Source: an uncultured Clostridia bacterium (lineage in GTDB: Bacteria > Bacillota > Clostridia > TANB77 > CAG-508). Taken from it: a DNA stretch of 36,393 nucleotides. The stretch's first letter is position 1, and each line of letters starts with the position of its first letter. This document shows positions 8,453 to 16,675 of this stretch, piece by piece. A program made the position numbers and the translations under genes. Location: positions 1 through 36,393 of the forward strand of contig CANRPI010000009.1 in the NCBI GenBank assembly GCA_947632475.1, given 5' to 3'. The notes beneath the pieces are model-generated. The model worked only from the letters and a program-made list of their open reading frames with translations. It did no database searches and was not told the origin of the DNA.

Positions 8453-9127
8453 TTATTGAGCAACTAAAGCAATCAATTTAGTAGTAATATCGGTATTAGT
8501 ACACTCAGCAATAATTTTTATATCATTTGCAGTATCATTTCTAAATTTAAAATCATAACTACCATAAGCTACTGCAGCATCCTTTCCTTTTGCAATGTAA
8601 GGCACATAATTGCTATGAGCATGTCTTTCAACTATAGCAAGATTAGGAGTTGCTAAAACAGCATTATAAAGGGTAGAACTAATTTGACAATTTCCACCGC
8701 CAAGACCTTTAATTTTATTTCCATTTTTGTCAAATATATCTGCTTTTTGATATCCTTGATCAGATGTAGCCCTTCCAACTGTAGTACAAAAAGAAAAAGT
8801 TTCACTTGGCTTTACAATAGTACCATTTAATTTATTACAAGTTATAGAAATATTATTTTGTCTTGCAGTATCTTTAGAGTATATTTTTGTAGAAAAAGTA
8901 GAAAGTTCTTGTTCTTGAATTTGAGGCTGACTAGTAGAATTTGATTGTTCATTATTACTAATATTTTCCGATTCAGAATTATTTTGTACACTATTAGAAT
9001 TAGCAGCTGTTCTATTTGCTTCATATTTAGAATTCTGATTATTAGCATTGTTATTAAAATAAAAATATATTCCTGCACCAATTAATAATAAAACAATTAC
9101 AGTTATAATCCATGTATTTTTATTCAT
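8453..9127 (-). CDS. VanW domain, membrane-anchored cell-wall protein
   Basis: 224 aa. One N-terminal transmembrane helix (WIITVIVLLLIGAGIYFYF) precedes a Ser/Asn/Gln-rich extracellular linker to about residue 75. The VanW domain then shows ETFSFCTTVGRAT, GGGNCQISSTLYNAVL, ERHAHSNYVPYIAKGKDAAV and YGSYDFKFRN. VanW is named from vancomycin clusters, but stand-alone copies are common in Clostridia and have no defined reaction; a role at the cell wall is inferred. It is 75 bases upstream of the dacF-like gene on the same strand, so the two may be co-transcribed. Confidence 0.88.
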   Translation of the reverse strand: MNKNTWIITVIVLLLIGAGIYFYFNNNANNQNSKYEANRTAANSNSVQNNSESENISNNEQSNSTSQPQIQEQELSTFSTKIYSKDTARQNNISITCNKLNGTIVKPSETFSFCTTVGRATSDQGYQKADIFDKNGNKIKGLGGGNCQISSTLYNAVLATPNLAIVERHAHSNYVPYIAKGKDAAVAYGSYDFKFRNDTANDIKIIAECTNTDITTKLIALVAQ

Positions 9128-9200
9128 ATATATAAAAACATCTCCTTTAATAAATTAATAACATTATTTTAACCAAAATAGTTTAAATTATCAGGAATTA

Positions 9201-9229
9201 TTGACATTTTTTAAAAATCAAAGTATAAT
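9201..9229 (+). promoter_or_regulatory. sigma-A promoter for the 58-aa membrane protein
   Basis: Consensus TTGACA, a 17-base spacer and TATAAT, ending 75 bases before the start codon at 9305. Confidence 0.7.
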
Positions 9230-9304
9230 AAAAATATGAGATAAAAGGAATAGATAGTTTTAAATTCATAACTATATATCCTTTAAGAAAGGAATGCAAT
9301 TACT

Positions 9305-9481
9305 ATGATTGAAAAAAACTGGAAAAGAATAGGAATGATAATTTTAATAATAGCATGTGTATTTAATATAATGGGAAAATTAGTAAACAAACTTTCAATA
9401 AAAAAAGAAATGTTATATTCAGCAGAATATATGTATGAAAATCAAAAACAAGAAAATACTCAAAATCAATCAAATAAATAA
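9305..9481 (+). CDS. small single-helix membrane protein, 58 aa
   Basis: The sequence begins MIEKNWKRIGMIILIIACVF and ends in a polar Asn/Gln/Lys tail. One transmembrane helix spans about residues 9-25, after a positively charged start, so the tail probably faces outward. AAGAAAGGA lies about 11 bases before the ATG, and a consensus sigma-A promoter is upstream. I do not recognise a family. The combination of promoter, ribosome site and a clean membrane-protein layout supports a real gene. Confidence 0.7.
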   Translation: MIEKNWKRIGMIILIIACVFNIMGKLVNKLSIKKEMLYSAEYMYENQKQENTQNQSNK

Positions 9482-9582
9482 AAATAATATTTTAACAAAA
9501 AACTAAAAAAGCGAATAAATTATGTGACTGGTAAGTGAAAATGTCCCAAAAATTAAAAAAATTAAAAAAGCAAATAAATTAC

Positions 9583-9611
9583 TTGAAAAAAAATAGAAAT
9601 TGTGATATTAT
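9583..9611 (+). promoter_or_regulatory. putative sigma-A promoter for rpmE
   Basis: TTGAAA, a 17-base spacer and TATTAT, ending 46 bases before the rpmE start. Upstream, two related sequences of the form AAAAAAGCRAATAAATTA occur near 9507 and 9566. Confidence 0.55.
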
Positions 9612-9657
9612 AAAAAATAGTCAAGTTATAAACAAGTAAGAAAGAGGTGAACAGAAA

Positions 9658-9858
9658 ATGAAAGAAGGAATACATCCACAATACAATCAAACAACAGTTA
9701 CATGTGCATGTGGTAATGTAATAGAAGTTGGTTCAACTAAAAAAGATATAAAAGTAGACGTATGCTCTAAATGTCATCCATACTGGACAGGAAACTTAAG
9801 ACAAGAAACAGTAGGAGGTAGAGCAGATAAATTTAAGAAAAAATATGGTTTAGCATAA
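9658..9858 (+). CDS. rpmE: 50S ribosomal protein L31, zinc-binding form
   Basis: 66 aa, full length for bacterial L31, which bridges the large and small ribosomal subunits. The start [10 protein letters not shown] and end with [12 protein letters not shown] are characteristic. Cys16, Cys18, Cys36 and Cys39 make the C-plus zinc site, so this is the zinc-bearing paralogue rather than the zinc-free form. GAAAGAGGTGA precedes the ATG. It has its own promoter and terminator and so is probably a one-gene unit. Confidence 0.97.
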   Translation: MKEGIHPQYNQTTVTCACGNVIEVGSTKKDIKVDVCSKCHPYWTGNLRQETVGGRADKFKKKYGLA

Positions 9859-9860
9859 AA

Positions 9861-9905
9861 AATACCCCATATATTAGTTTAGCTAATATATGGAGTATTT
9901 TTTTT
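9861..9905 (+). terminator. rpmE terminator
   Basis: AATACCCCATATATTAG pairs with CTAATATATGGAGTATT (one mismatch) around a 5-base loop, followed by a run of T. Confidence 0.9.
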
Positions 9906-9957
9906 AAAACTAGATAATAAATAACTTTATCATAGTTAAAAACTGTTATTTGAAACC

Positions 9958-9986
9958 TTGAAAAATAATTATATATATGATAATAT
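9958..9986 (+). promoter_or_regulatory. putative promoter for the VTT membrane protein
   Basis: TTGAAA, a 17-base spacer and TAATAT, 91 bases before the start codon at 10078. Confidence 0.4.
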
Positions 9987-10077
9987 TTTATATATAAGGA
10001 ATATTATTAGCATGTATTATATTAACCATTTCTTATATCCAAGATTATGTTCAAAATAATAAAAGAGAAGGAATAAA

Positions 10078-10806
10078 ATGATAAGAAAAAACAAAATAAA
10101 AATATTCAAAGTAATATTAGCAATACTTGTATTATCAATAATAATAGGAGCAATAAGTTATATTTTTCCTGTAATGAAAGATTTATCTACACAAAAAGGT
10201 AGAAACATATTCAAGCAAAAGGTACAAAATACGGGAATACTTGGAATGTTATCTATGTTTGGACTTCAAGTAGCACAAATATTTTTAATAATAATACCAG
10301 GTGAACCAATAGAAATATTGGCTGGAATGTGTTATGGTAGTATATGGGGAACCGTATTTATTATGCTATCTTGCTGTATAATATCAACAATAATATTTTT
10401 ACTAGTTAGAAAATTTGGAAGAAAATTTATATATAATTTTTGTGACGAAAAAAGAATAGAAAAAATAGAAAACAGCAAAATATTTAAAAATCCAAAGAAA
10501 ATTGAATTTATAATGTTTATACTATTTTTAATTCCAGGAACACCAAAAGATTTACTAGTATATATAGCAGGCTTATTGCCAATAAAACCAATTAGGTTTA
10601 TTACTATTTCAACATGTGCAAGATTTCCATCAGTTATAACATCAACTTTAGCAGGAAGCAACCTAATAATAGGTCAATGGAAAATGAGTGTAGTATTATA
10701 TGTGCTAATACTATTAGTTGTAGCAATAGCATTAATAATAATAAATAAACTTGATAAAAGCAAAACCACAGAAGATGTATTAAAAAGCATAAGTAAAGAT
10801 ATATAA
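10078..10806 (+). CDS. TVP38/TMEM64 family (VTT domain) membrane protein
   Basis: 242 aa with about five or six hydrophobic segments. The VTT/SNARE-associated Golgi-type core is visible: LIIIPGEPIEILAGMCYG near residues 72-88 and the second re-entrant motif FLIPGTPKDLLVYIAGL near 155-171, followed by RFPSVITSTLAG. Proteins of this family are lipid scramblase or transporter-like, but substrates in Clostridia are unknown. AGAAGGA precedes the ATG. It stands alone between two terminator-like hairpins. Confidence 0.88.
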   Translation: MIRKNKIKIFKVILAILVLSIIIGAISYIFPVMKDLSTQKGRNIFKQKVQNTGILGMLSMFGLQVAQIFLIIIPGEPIEILAGMCYGSIWGTVFIMLSCCIISTIIFLLVRKFGRKFIYNFCDEKRIEKIENSKIFKNPKKIEFIMFILFLIPGTPKDLLVYIAGLLPIKPIRFITISTCARFPSVITSTLAGSNLIIGQWKMSVVLYVLILLVVAIALIIINKLDKSKTTEDVLKSISKDI

Positions 10807-10821
10807 TTACTTAGTTAGACT

Positions 10822-10890
10822 AAAAGTAAATGGGAATTTATCTAAATATAATGAATTTATTTAGGTAGATTTCCATTTCTTTTACTTTAA
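10822..10890. terminator. long hairpin after the VTT gene
   Basis: A long imperfect stem: AAAGTAAATGG, AAT and TATCTAAATA on the left pair with TATTTAGGTAGATT and CCATTTCTTTTACTTT on the right. There is no classic T-run, but the position suits transcription termination. Confidence 0.6.
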
Positions 10891-10928
10891 CCAATAAAGT
10901 AGATTCCTTAGAGTTTTTTTAAAAATGA

Positions 10929-10957
10929 TTGACAAAATAATGGTAAAGATGTATAAT
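10929..10957 (+). promoter_or_regulatory. sigma-A promoter of the DtxR-like/suf operon
   Basis: TTGACA, a 17-base spacer and TATAAT, a full consensus match and the strongest promoter in this part of the window. It is 37 bases before the regulator gene. Confidence 0.8.
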
Positions 10958-10973
10958 GTTAACCGAAACTAAC
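10958..10973 (+). promoter_or_regulatory. candidate operator overlapping the suf promoter start site
   Basis: GTTAACCGAAACTAAC has inverted ends (GTTA and TAAC) and begins immediately after the -10 box. A repressor bound here would block initiation. The encoded DtxR-like protein is the obvious candidate, giving autoregulation; this is inference. Confidence 0.5.
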
Positions 10974-10994
10974 AAAAATATAAAGGGGTAAAAT

Positions 10995-11447
10995 ATGATA
11001 TCAAAATCATTAGAACAATATTTAAAAACAATGTATACATTAGAAAAGCAAAATGGAAACATAAGAGTTACAGATATTGCAAATAAAATGAATTGCACAA
11101 AGCCAAGTGTAAATAAAGCAATATATAATTTAAAAGATAATGGATTAGTAAACTATGAAACATATGGAACAATAGAACTTACAGAAGAAGGAAAAAACTT
11201 AGCAAAAAAAATATTAGAAGCATATGACATTGTTTATTTATTCTTAAAAGACGTACTTAATCTTGAAGAAAAGGAAGCACAAATAGAAGCAGAAAAAATA
11301 AAAACAGTAGCAGATGATGCAACAATAAATAAACTAGCAAAATATGTATATAAAGTTCTAGAACTAAACAATTTAGATTGCAATTACGACATAAACCAAG
11401 AAAGATGTAGAAGTTGCAAAAAAAGAACATCTATAAAAAGTAACTAA
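10995..11447 (+). CDS. DtxR/MntR-type metal-dependent regulator heading the suf operon
   Basis: 150 aa. The N-terminal winged helix (SLEQYLKTMYTLEKQNGNIR, then a recognition helix with CTKPSVNKAIYNLKDNGLV and a wing with ELTEEGK) is typical of DtxR/IdeR/MntR proteins. The dimerisation helix carries the expected metal-ligand residues. There is no SH3 domain. Instead the end has a Cys cluster of form C-x8-C-x2-C (CNYDINQERCRSC). The gene stands 34 bases before sufC behind one strong promoter and may set Fe-S assembly according to iron or cluster status. The regulatory target is inferred from position only. Confidence 0.82.
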   Translation: MISKSLEQYLKTMYTLEKQNGNIRVTDIANKMNCTKPSVNKAIYNLKDNGLVNYETYGTIELTEEGKNLAKKILEAYDIVYLFLKDVLNLEEKEAQIEAEKIKTVADDATINKLAKYVYKVLELNNLDCNYDINQERCRSCKKRTSIKSN

Positions 11448-11481
11448 AAAGCTTTTGAAAAACGAAAGGAATGAAAATTAA

Positions 11482-12222
11482 ATGAGCAAAGAATTATTAA
11501 ATATAAAAGACTTATATGTAAATGCTAAAGAAAAAGAAATATTAAAAGGAATAAACTTAAAAATAAATAAAGGAGAAATACATGTAATAATGGGACCAAA
11601 CGGTTCTGGGAAAACAACAACTGCAAATGCAATACTAAACAATCCTGAGTACACAAAGCAAAAAGGAAGCATAACATTTGATAAAGAAGATATAACAAAC
11701 CTAAAAACAGATGAAATAGCAAAAAAGGGAATATTTATGTCTTTCCAACTACCAGAAGAGATACCAGGAGTATCTGTAACCAATTTTTTGAAATATGCCA
11801 AAAACAAAATTACAGGAGAACCAGTAAAAATATTTGCATTTAAAGAAGAATTAAAAAAATATATGGAAGAATTAAAAATGAATCCTAAAAATATGGAAAG
11901 AAGCTTAAATGTAGGATTTTCAGGAGGAGAAAAAAAGAAAAATGAAATTTTACAAATGTTAGTATTAAATCCAAAACTTGCCATATTAGATGAAACAGAT
12001 TCAGGACTAGATGTAGATGCAATAAAAACAGTTTCAAAAGGAATAGAAATGTTTAAAAATGAAAATAATGCAGTACTAATTATTACTCATAACACAAAAA
12101 TACTACATAGTTTAAAAGTAGATTATGTTCATGTGTTAGTAGATGGAAAAATAGTAAAAACAGGTACACAAGAATTAGCTGAGCAAATAGAAGAAAATGG
12201 ATATTCTAACTATAAAAAATAA
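11482..12222 (+). CDS. sufC: Fe-S cluster assembly ATPase SufC
   Basis: The ABC-type ATPase of the SufBCD scaffold that assembles Fe-S clusters in the cytoplasm. 246 aa. Walker A GPNGSGKTT at residues 38-46, SufC-type signature FSGGEKKKNEI starting at 147, Walker B LAILDE about 167-172 followed by the D-loop TDSGLD. GAAAGGA is 11 bases before the ATG. A gap of 281 bases, holding an antisense micro-gene, separates it from sufB, whereas sufB to mnmA are packed closely. Confidence 0.97.
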   Translation: MSKELLNIKDLYVNAKEKEILKGINLKINKGEIHVIMGPNGSGKTTTANAILNNPEYTKQKGSITFDKEDITNLKTDEIAKKGIFMSFQLPEEIPGVSVTNFLKYAKNKITGEPVKIFAFKEELKKYMEELKMNPKNMERSLNVGFSGGEKKKNEILQMLVLNPKLAILDETDSGLDVDAIKTVSKGIEMFKNENNAVLIITHNTKILHSLKVDYVHVLVDGKIVKTGTQELAEQIEENGYSNYKK

Positions 12223-12256
12223 AAAGAAGCCAGCTCTAAAAAGTTAAGACTGGCTT
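12212..12256 (-). terminator. terminator of the antisense micro-gene
   Basis: On the minus strand AAGCCAG (12256-12250) and CTGGCTT (12233-12227) form a stem, followed by CTTTTTATTTTTT. On the plus strand the hairpin is not followed by T, so it should stop minus-strand transcripts without necessarily blocking sufC to sufB read-through. It touches the sufC stop codon. Confidence 0.65.
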
Positions 12257-12268
12257 GAGAAGAGTTAA

Positions 12269-12349
12269 TTACCAATGTTTTTTCTTAAACAGTTTAGTAA
12301 TCAACATCAAAAAAACAAGACACACTATGAATGCAAAAATATCATTCAT
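12269..12349 (-). CDS. 26-aa membrane micro-protein antisense between sufC and sufB
   Basis: Reads MNDIFAFIVCLVFLMLITKL then FKKKHW and stop. A single hydrophobic helix covers about residues 4-20, followed by a positive end. AAGGAGG lies 7 bases before the ATG, and TTGCAT-17 bases-TATAAT is upstream, with a terminator downstream, so it is a complete transcription unit. Similar tiny hydrophobic peptides are found as type I toxins and as membrane regulators. No antitoxin RNA is evident, so no function is assigned. Confidence 0.65.
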   Translation of the reverse strand: MNDIFAFIVCLVFLMLITKLFKKKHW

Positions 12350-12380
12350 ATTTAGTCCTCCTTATATAATTGATATATTT

Positions 12381-12409
12381 ATTATAACACTTTATTTCAC
12401 TAAATGCAA
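12381..12409 (-). promoter_or_regulatory. sigma-A promoter of the antisense micro-gene
   Basis: On the minus strand TTGCAT (12409-12404), a 17-base spacer and TATAAT (12386-12381). The -10 ends 32 bases before the start codon. Confidence 0.65.
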
Positions 12410-12503
12410 ATTAATAATGATTAGAAACAGAAATAAAGATTAAATTTAATTAGAAAGCAAGATAGTTTGTCTTATATAAGCAAAAAAGAGAAAGGAAATT
12501 TCA

Positions 12504-13895
12504 ATGGAAATAGATGAAATCAATAGAAATATTTATGATATAAAAAACAAAGATGAATATGACTATAAAATAAAAAAAGGTTTAACAAAAGAAATAATAG
12601 AAGAAATATCAAAACAAAAAAAAGACCCAGAATGGATGAAAGAATTTAGGTTAAAGGCATTACAAGTGTATAATGAGCTAGAATTACCAACATGGGGACC
12701 AGATTTAACAGAATTAAACATGGATGAAATAGCAACATATGTAAGACCAAAAACAAAACTAAACAATTCATGGGAAGACGTTCCAGAAGACATAAAAAAT
12801 ACATTTGATAAACTAGGAATACCAGAAGCAGAAAAAAAATCACTTGCAGGAGTAGGAGCACAATATGACTCAGAAGTAGTATATCATAGTATGAAAGAAG
12901 AACTTATAAAGCAAGGGGTAATATATACAGACATGGAGACAGCAGTAAGAGAATATCCAGAACTAGTAAAAAAACACTTCATGAAATGTGTACCAGTAAC
13001 AGACCATAAATTTGTAGCATTACATGGAGCTGTGTGGTCAGGAGGGTCATTTGTATATGTACCAAAAGGTGTAAAAGTAGATATTCCACTTCAATCATAT
13101 TTTAGATTAAACTCACCAGAATCAGGGCAATTTGAGCATACGCTAATAATAGTAGATGAAAATGCAAGTTTACATTTTATAGAAGGATGTTCTGCACCAA
13201 AATATAACAAAGTTAATTTACATGCAGGATGTGTAGAATTATATGTAAAACAAGGTGCATATTTAAGATATTCAACAATAGAAAACTGGTCAAAAAACAT
13301 GCTAAACTTAAATACAAAAAAAGCAATAGTAGAAAAAAATGCAAAAATGGAATGGGTATCTGGTTCATTTGGCTCAAAAATATCAATGTTATATCCAATG
13401 AGTATTTTAAATGGAGAAGGAGCAAAAACAGAATACACAGGAATATCATTTGCAGGAAAAGGCCAAAACTTAGACAATGGTTTTAAAGTAGTTCACAATA
13501 ATAAAAACACATCAAGTTTAGTAAATGCAAAATCAATATCTAAAAATGGTGGAAAATGCACATATAGGTCATTAGTTAGAATAAATGAAAATGCAAAAAA
13601 TTCAAAATCATCAGTATCTTGTGAATCACTTATGTTAGATGACATTTCTATATCAGACACAATACCTGTAAATGACATAAAAACAGATGAAGTAGAATTT
13701 TCACATGAAGCCAAAATAGGAAAAATTAGTGATAAAACAATATTTTATTTAATGAGTAGAGGGCTATCAGAAGAAGATGCAAAAGCAATGATAGTAAGAG
13801 GATTTGCCTATCCAATATCAAAAGAATTGCCAGTAGAATATGCAGTAGAAATGAACAATTTAATAAACTTAGAATTAGAAGGAAGTATTGGGTAA
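12504..13895 (+). CDS. sufB: Fe-S cluster assembly scaffold SufB
   Basis: Scaffold subunit of SufBCD, on which the nascent cluster is built. 463 aa, usual length. The N-terminal helical part includes GLTKEIIEEISKQKKDPEWM. The core beta-helix shows WSGGSFVYVPKGVKVDIPLQ, FEHTLIIVDENASLHFIEGC and the C-terminal EVEFSHEAKIGKISDKTIFY block and FAYPISKELPVEYAVEM end. It is followed 25 bases later by sufD. GAGAAAGGA precedes the ATG. Confidence 0.97.
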   Translation: MEIDEINRNIYDIKNKDEYDYKIKKGLTKEIIEEISKQKKDPEWMKEFRLKALQVYNELELPTWGPDLTELNMDEIATYVRPKTKLNNSWEDVPEDIKNTFDKLGIPEAEKKSLAGVGAQYDSEVVYHSMKEELIKQGVIYTDMETAVREYPELVKKHFMKCVPVTDHKFVALHGAVWSGGSFVYVPKGVKVDIPLQSYFRLNSPESGQFEHTLIIVDENASLHFIEGCSAPKYNKVNLHAGCVELYVKQGAYLRYSTIENWSKNMLNLNTKKAIVEKNAKMEWVSGSFGSKISMLYPMSILNGEGAKTEYTGISFAGKGQNLDNGFKVVHNNKNTSSLVNAKSISKNGGKCTYRSLVRINENAKNSKSSVSCESLMLDDISISDTIPVNDIKTDEVEFSHEAKIGKISDKTIFYLMSRGLSEEDAKAMIVRGFAYPISKELPVEYAVEMNNLINLELEGSIG

Positions 13896-13920
13896 AAGCA
13901 AATATGGAAAGGAAAAGAAA

Positions 13921-14976
13921 ATGGAATTAAATCAAACACCTGTAAGAACTTCAAAAAATTTTAACATAAACAATATTAAATTAGAAAACGTTAAAATACC
14001 TAAAAAAATAGAAGAATTTAATAATGTAGAAATTATAAATGGGATACAAAATATAAAAATAGAAGAAACAAAAACAGACAATAATTTAAAATATGGACTT
14101 GGAGAAGAACTAACAAGTCAAGTAAAAGAAAAAGCCAATAAAAAAATAAAGATAGAAATTGAAAGTAGCTTAAACAAAGAAATTCAAATAAATTTTAAAT
14201 TTGATAAAAACAATTTAAAATTAGTAGATAATATAGAAATTATTGCAAATGAAAATTCAAAAGCCACTATTATACTAAAATATACATCAATAAAAGAAAT
14301 AGAAGCATATCATAATGAAATAATAAAAGTTTTGGCAAAAAAAGGAGCAAGGCTAAACTTAATAATAATTAATTATACAAATTCAGAAACTAATAATTTT
14401 GTAAGCATAGAAAATCAATTTGAAGAAAACTCTAAAATAAATTATACAATAGTAGACTTTGGCGGAAAAAACAGTATTACAAATTACTATTCAAATATGA
14501 CAGGAAACAATTCAGAAAATACAATAAACACAATATATTTAGGAAATAATGAGCAATTATTTGACTTAAATTATATTGCAGAACTAAGAGGAGAAAAAAC
14601 AAACATAAACATAGAAGTTCAAGGAGCGTTAAAAGACAATGCAAAAAAACACTTCAAAGGAACAATAGACTTTAAAAAAGGATGTAAAAAAGCAAAAGGA
14701 AATGAAAATGAAGCATGTATGTTACTGTCAGACACGGCTAAATCGCTAGCTTTACCAATGTTATTATGTTCAGAAGAAGAAGTAGAAGGAAACCACTCTA
14801 GTGCTGCAGGAAAAGTAGGAGAAAAAGAACTATTTTACATTATGAGCAGAGGTTTTAGTAAAACTGAAGCAATGAAATTAATGGTAAGAGCAAAATTTAA
14901 TAAAATAATTGAAAATATAAAAGATGAAGAATTAAAAAATGAAATATTAGAAGAAATAGATAAAAGATTAGACTAA
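13921..14976 (+). CDS. sufD: Fe-S cluster assembly protein SufD
   Basis: Second beta-helix subunit of the SufBCD scaffold, a divergent paralogue of SufB. 351 aa from the ATG at 13921, chosen because GGAAAGGAAAAG lies just before it; an upstream TTG in the sufB end would add 11 residues. Recognisable parts are GCKKAKGNENEACMLL, the ALPMLLCSEEEVEGNHSSAA stretch, and IMSRGFSKTEAMKLMVRA near the end. The N-terminal half is poorly conserved, as usual for SufD. Confidence 0.93.
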   Translation: MELNQTPVRTSKNFNINNIKLENVKIPKKIEEFNNVEIINGIQNIKIEETKTDNNLKYGLGEELTSQVKEKANKKIKIEIESSLNKEIQINFKFDKNNLKLVDNIEIIANENSKATIILKYTSIKEIEAYHNEIIKVLAKKGARLNLIIINYTNSETNNFVSIENQFEENSKINYTIVDFGGKNSITNYYSNMTGNNSENTINTIYLGNNEQLFDLNYIAELRGEKTNINIEVQGALKDNAKKHFKGTIDFKKGCKKAKGNENEACMLLSDTAKSLALPMLLCSEEEVEGNHSSAAGKVGEKELFYIMSRGFSKTEAMKLMVRAKFNKIIENIKDEELKNEILEEIDKRLD

Positions 14977-14995
14977 AAGAAAGGGAATGAAATTA

Positions 14996-16222
14996 ATGAA
15001 TGTAGAAGAAATAAAAAAAGATTTTCCATTATTAAATAATCGAGATATTGCATACTTAGATAGTGGAGCAACTACACAAAAACCTATTCAAGTAATAAAT
15101 GCAATAGAAGAATTTTATAAAAAAAATAATGCTAATCCACATAGAGGAGCATATACTTTAAGCATTGAAGCAACTGAACAATATGAAAATACAAGAACCA
15201 AAATAGCAAAATTCATAAATGCAAAAAATAGGGAAGAAATTATATTTTCAAAAAATGCAACTGAAAGTTTAAACCTAATTGCATACTCATATGGATTAGA
15301 AAATCTAAAATCAGGAGATGAAGTTGTTATTTCAATAATGGAGCATCACTCTAATGTTGTGCCATGGCAAAAAATAACCAAAAAAACAGGTAGTAAATTA
15401 AATTATATGTATATAAATGATAAATTTGAATTATCTGATGAAGAAATAGAAACCAAAATTACAGACAAAACAAAAATAGTAGGAATATCACATGTTTCAA
15501 ACGTTTTAGGCACAATAAATAATGTAGAAAAAATTATAAAATATGCTCATAAAAAGGGCGCAATTGTAATTGTAGATGCTTCACAAAGTATACCACATAT
15601 GAGAATAGACGTACAAGCATTAGATGCAGACTTTTTAGTATTTTCAGGGCATAAAATGCTAGCACCACTCGGAATAGGTGTATTATATGGAAAAAAAGAA
15701 ATACTAAATAAAATGACACCATTTTTAATGGGTGGTGATATGATAGAATATGTATATGAACAAGACACAACCTTTGCTCCACTTCCAAACAAATTTGAAG
15801 CCGGAACACAAAATGTAGGAGGAGTAATAGGATTAGGAGCAGCAATAGACTATATTGAAAAAATAGGATATGACAAAATACAAGAAATTGAAAAAGAAGT
15901 AATTTCATATGCAAGAAAAGAATTATCAAAACTAGATTATTTAGACTTATATTTAACACTAAATGAAAAAAATCATTCAGGAGTAATATCATTTAACATA
16001 AAAGGAGTTCACCCACATGATGTTGCAAGCATTTTAGACACAGAAGGAGTTTGCGTACGTTCAGGAAATCATTGTGCACAGCCACTTATGAGATTTTTAA
16101 ATATAGACTCTACATGTAGAGCAAGTTTCTATTTTTATAATACAAAAGAAGATGTAGACAGACTAGTAAAAGGCTTAAATAAAGCATATGAAATGTTTAA
16201 AAAATATATTACAAAAAACTAG
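14996..16222 (+). CDS. sufS: SufS cysteine desulfurase
   Basis: PLP enzyme that removes sulfur from cysteine and passes the persulfide to SufU. 408 aa from the ATG at 14996; the ATG at 14987 is only a base or two after the AAAGGGA site, too close. The PLP lysine is in SGHKMLAPLGIG (Lys220 in this numbering), the cofactor-stacking His in MEHHSNVVPW, and the catalytic cysteine in VRSGNHCAQPL (Cys360). It is followed closely by sufU, its partner in Firmicutes. Confidence 0.97.
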   Translation: MNVEEIKKDFPLLNNRDIAYLDSGATTQKPIQVINAIEEFYKKNNANPHRGAYTLSIEATEQYENTRTKIAKFINAKNREEIIFSKNATESLNLIAYSYGLENLKSGDEVVISIMEHHSNVVPWQKITKKTGSKLNYMYINDKFELSDEEIETKITDKTKIVGISHVSNVLGTINNVEKIIKYAHKKGAIVIVDASQSIPHMRIDVQALDADFLVFSGHKMLAPLGIGVLYGKKEILNKMTPFLMGGDMIEYVYEQDTTFAPLPNKFEAGTQNVGGVIGLGAAIDYIEKIGYDKIQEIEKEVISYARKELSKLDYLDLYLTLNEKNHSGVISFNIKGVHPHDVASILDTEGVCVRSGNHCAQPLMRFLNIDSTCRASFYFYNTKEDVDRLVKGLNKAYEMFKKYITKN

Positions 16223-16243
16223 GAAGGAATGAACCTTAAGTAA

Positions 16244-16675
16244 ATGGAAGATTTAACAGATGTTTATAATGAAATAATAATGGAACACAGCATGAATTCA
16301 TATAACAAGAAAAAATTAGAAAATGCAGATTACACAGAAATAGGACATAATCCAAACTGTGGAGATGAAATAACATTAGAATTAAAACTAAATGGAGATA
16401 TAATAGAAGATATGGCGTTTACAGGGCATGGCTGCGCAATATCACAAGCATCAACTTCAATAATGATAGACACATTAAAAGGAAAAACAATAGATGAAGC
16501 AAAGAAAATAGTAAAAACATTTATAGAAATGATAAAAAGAGAAACAACTGATGAAGAACAACTAAAAATATTAGAAGATGCAATAGCATTTAAAAATGTA
16601 TCAAACATGCCAGCAAGAGTAAAATGTGCTCTACTTGCATGGCATACAATAGAAGGGATATTAGATGGAAAATAA
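16244..16675 (+). CDS. sufU: SufU zinc-dependent sulfurtransferase
   Basis: Accepts persulfide from SufS and feeds the SufBCD scaffold. 143 aa. Three conserved cysteines are Cys39 (NPNCGDE), Cys64 (GHGCAISQAS) and Cys128 (RVKCALLAWHT), with Asp41, which together make the SufU zinc site. The long helix between residues 78 and 112 is the SufU-type insertion that distinguishes it from IscU. Its last 11 bases overlap the start of mnmA. Confidence 0.95.
   Translation: MEDLTDVYNEIIMEHSMNSYNKKKLENADYTEIGHNPNCGDEITLELKLNGDIIEDMAFTGHGCAISQASTSIMIDTLKGKTIDEAKKIVKTFIEMIKRETTDEEQLKILEDAIAFKNVSNMPARVKCALLAWHTIEGILDGK

Noticed and set aside
10013..10060. 15-codon ORF (MYYINHFLYPRLCSK) in the leader of the VTT gene
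   Set aside because: AAGGA is 11 bases upstream, but there is no attenuator structure or amino-acid run to support a leader peptide.
12255..12443. 62-aa plus-strand ORF between sufC and sufB
   Set aside because: It has no ribosome binding site and lies antisense to a better supported micro-gene.
13888..13920. Upstream TTG start for sufD inside sufB
   Set aside because: No Shine-Dalgarno site before it. The ATG at 13921 has one at good spacing.
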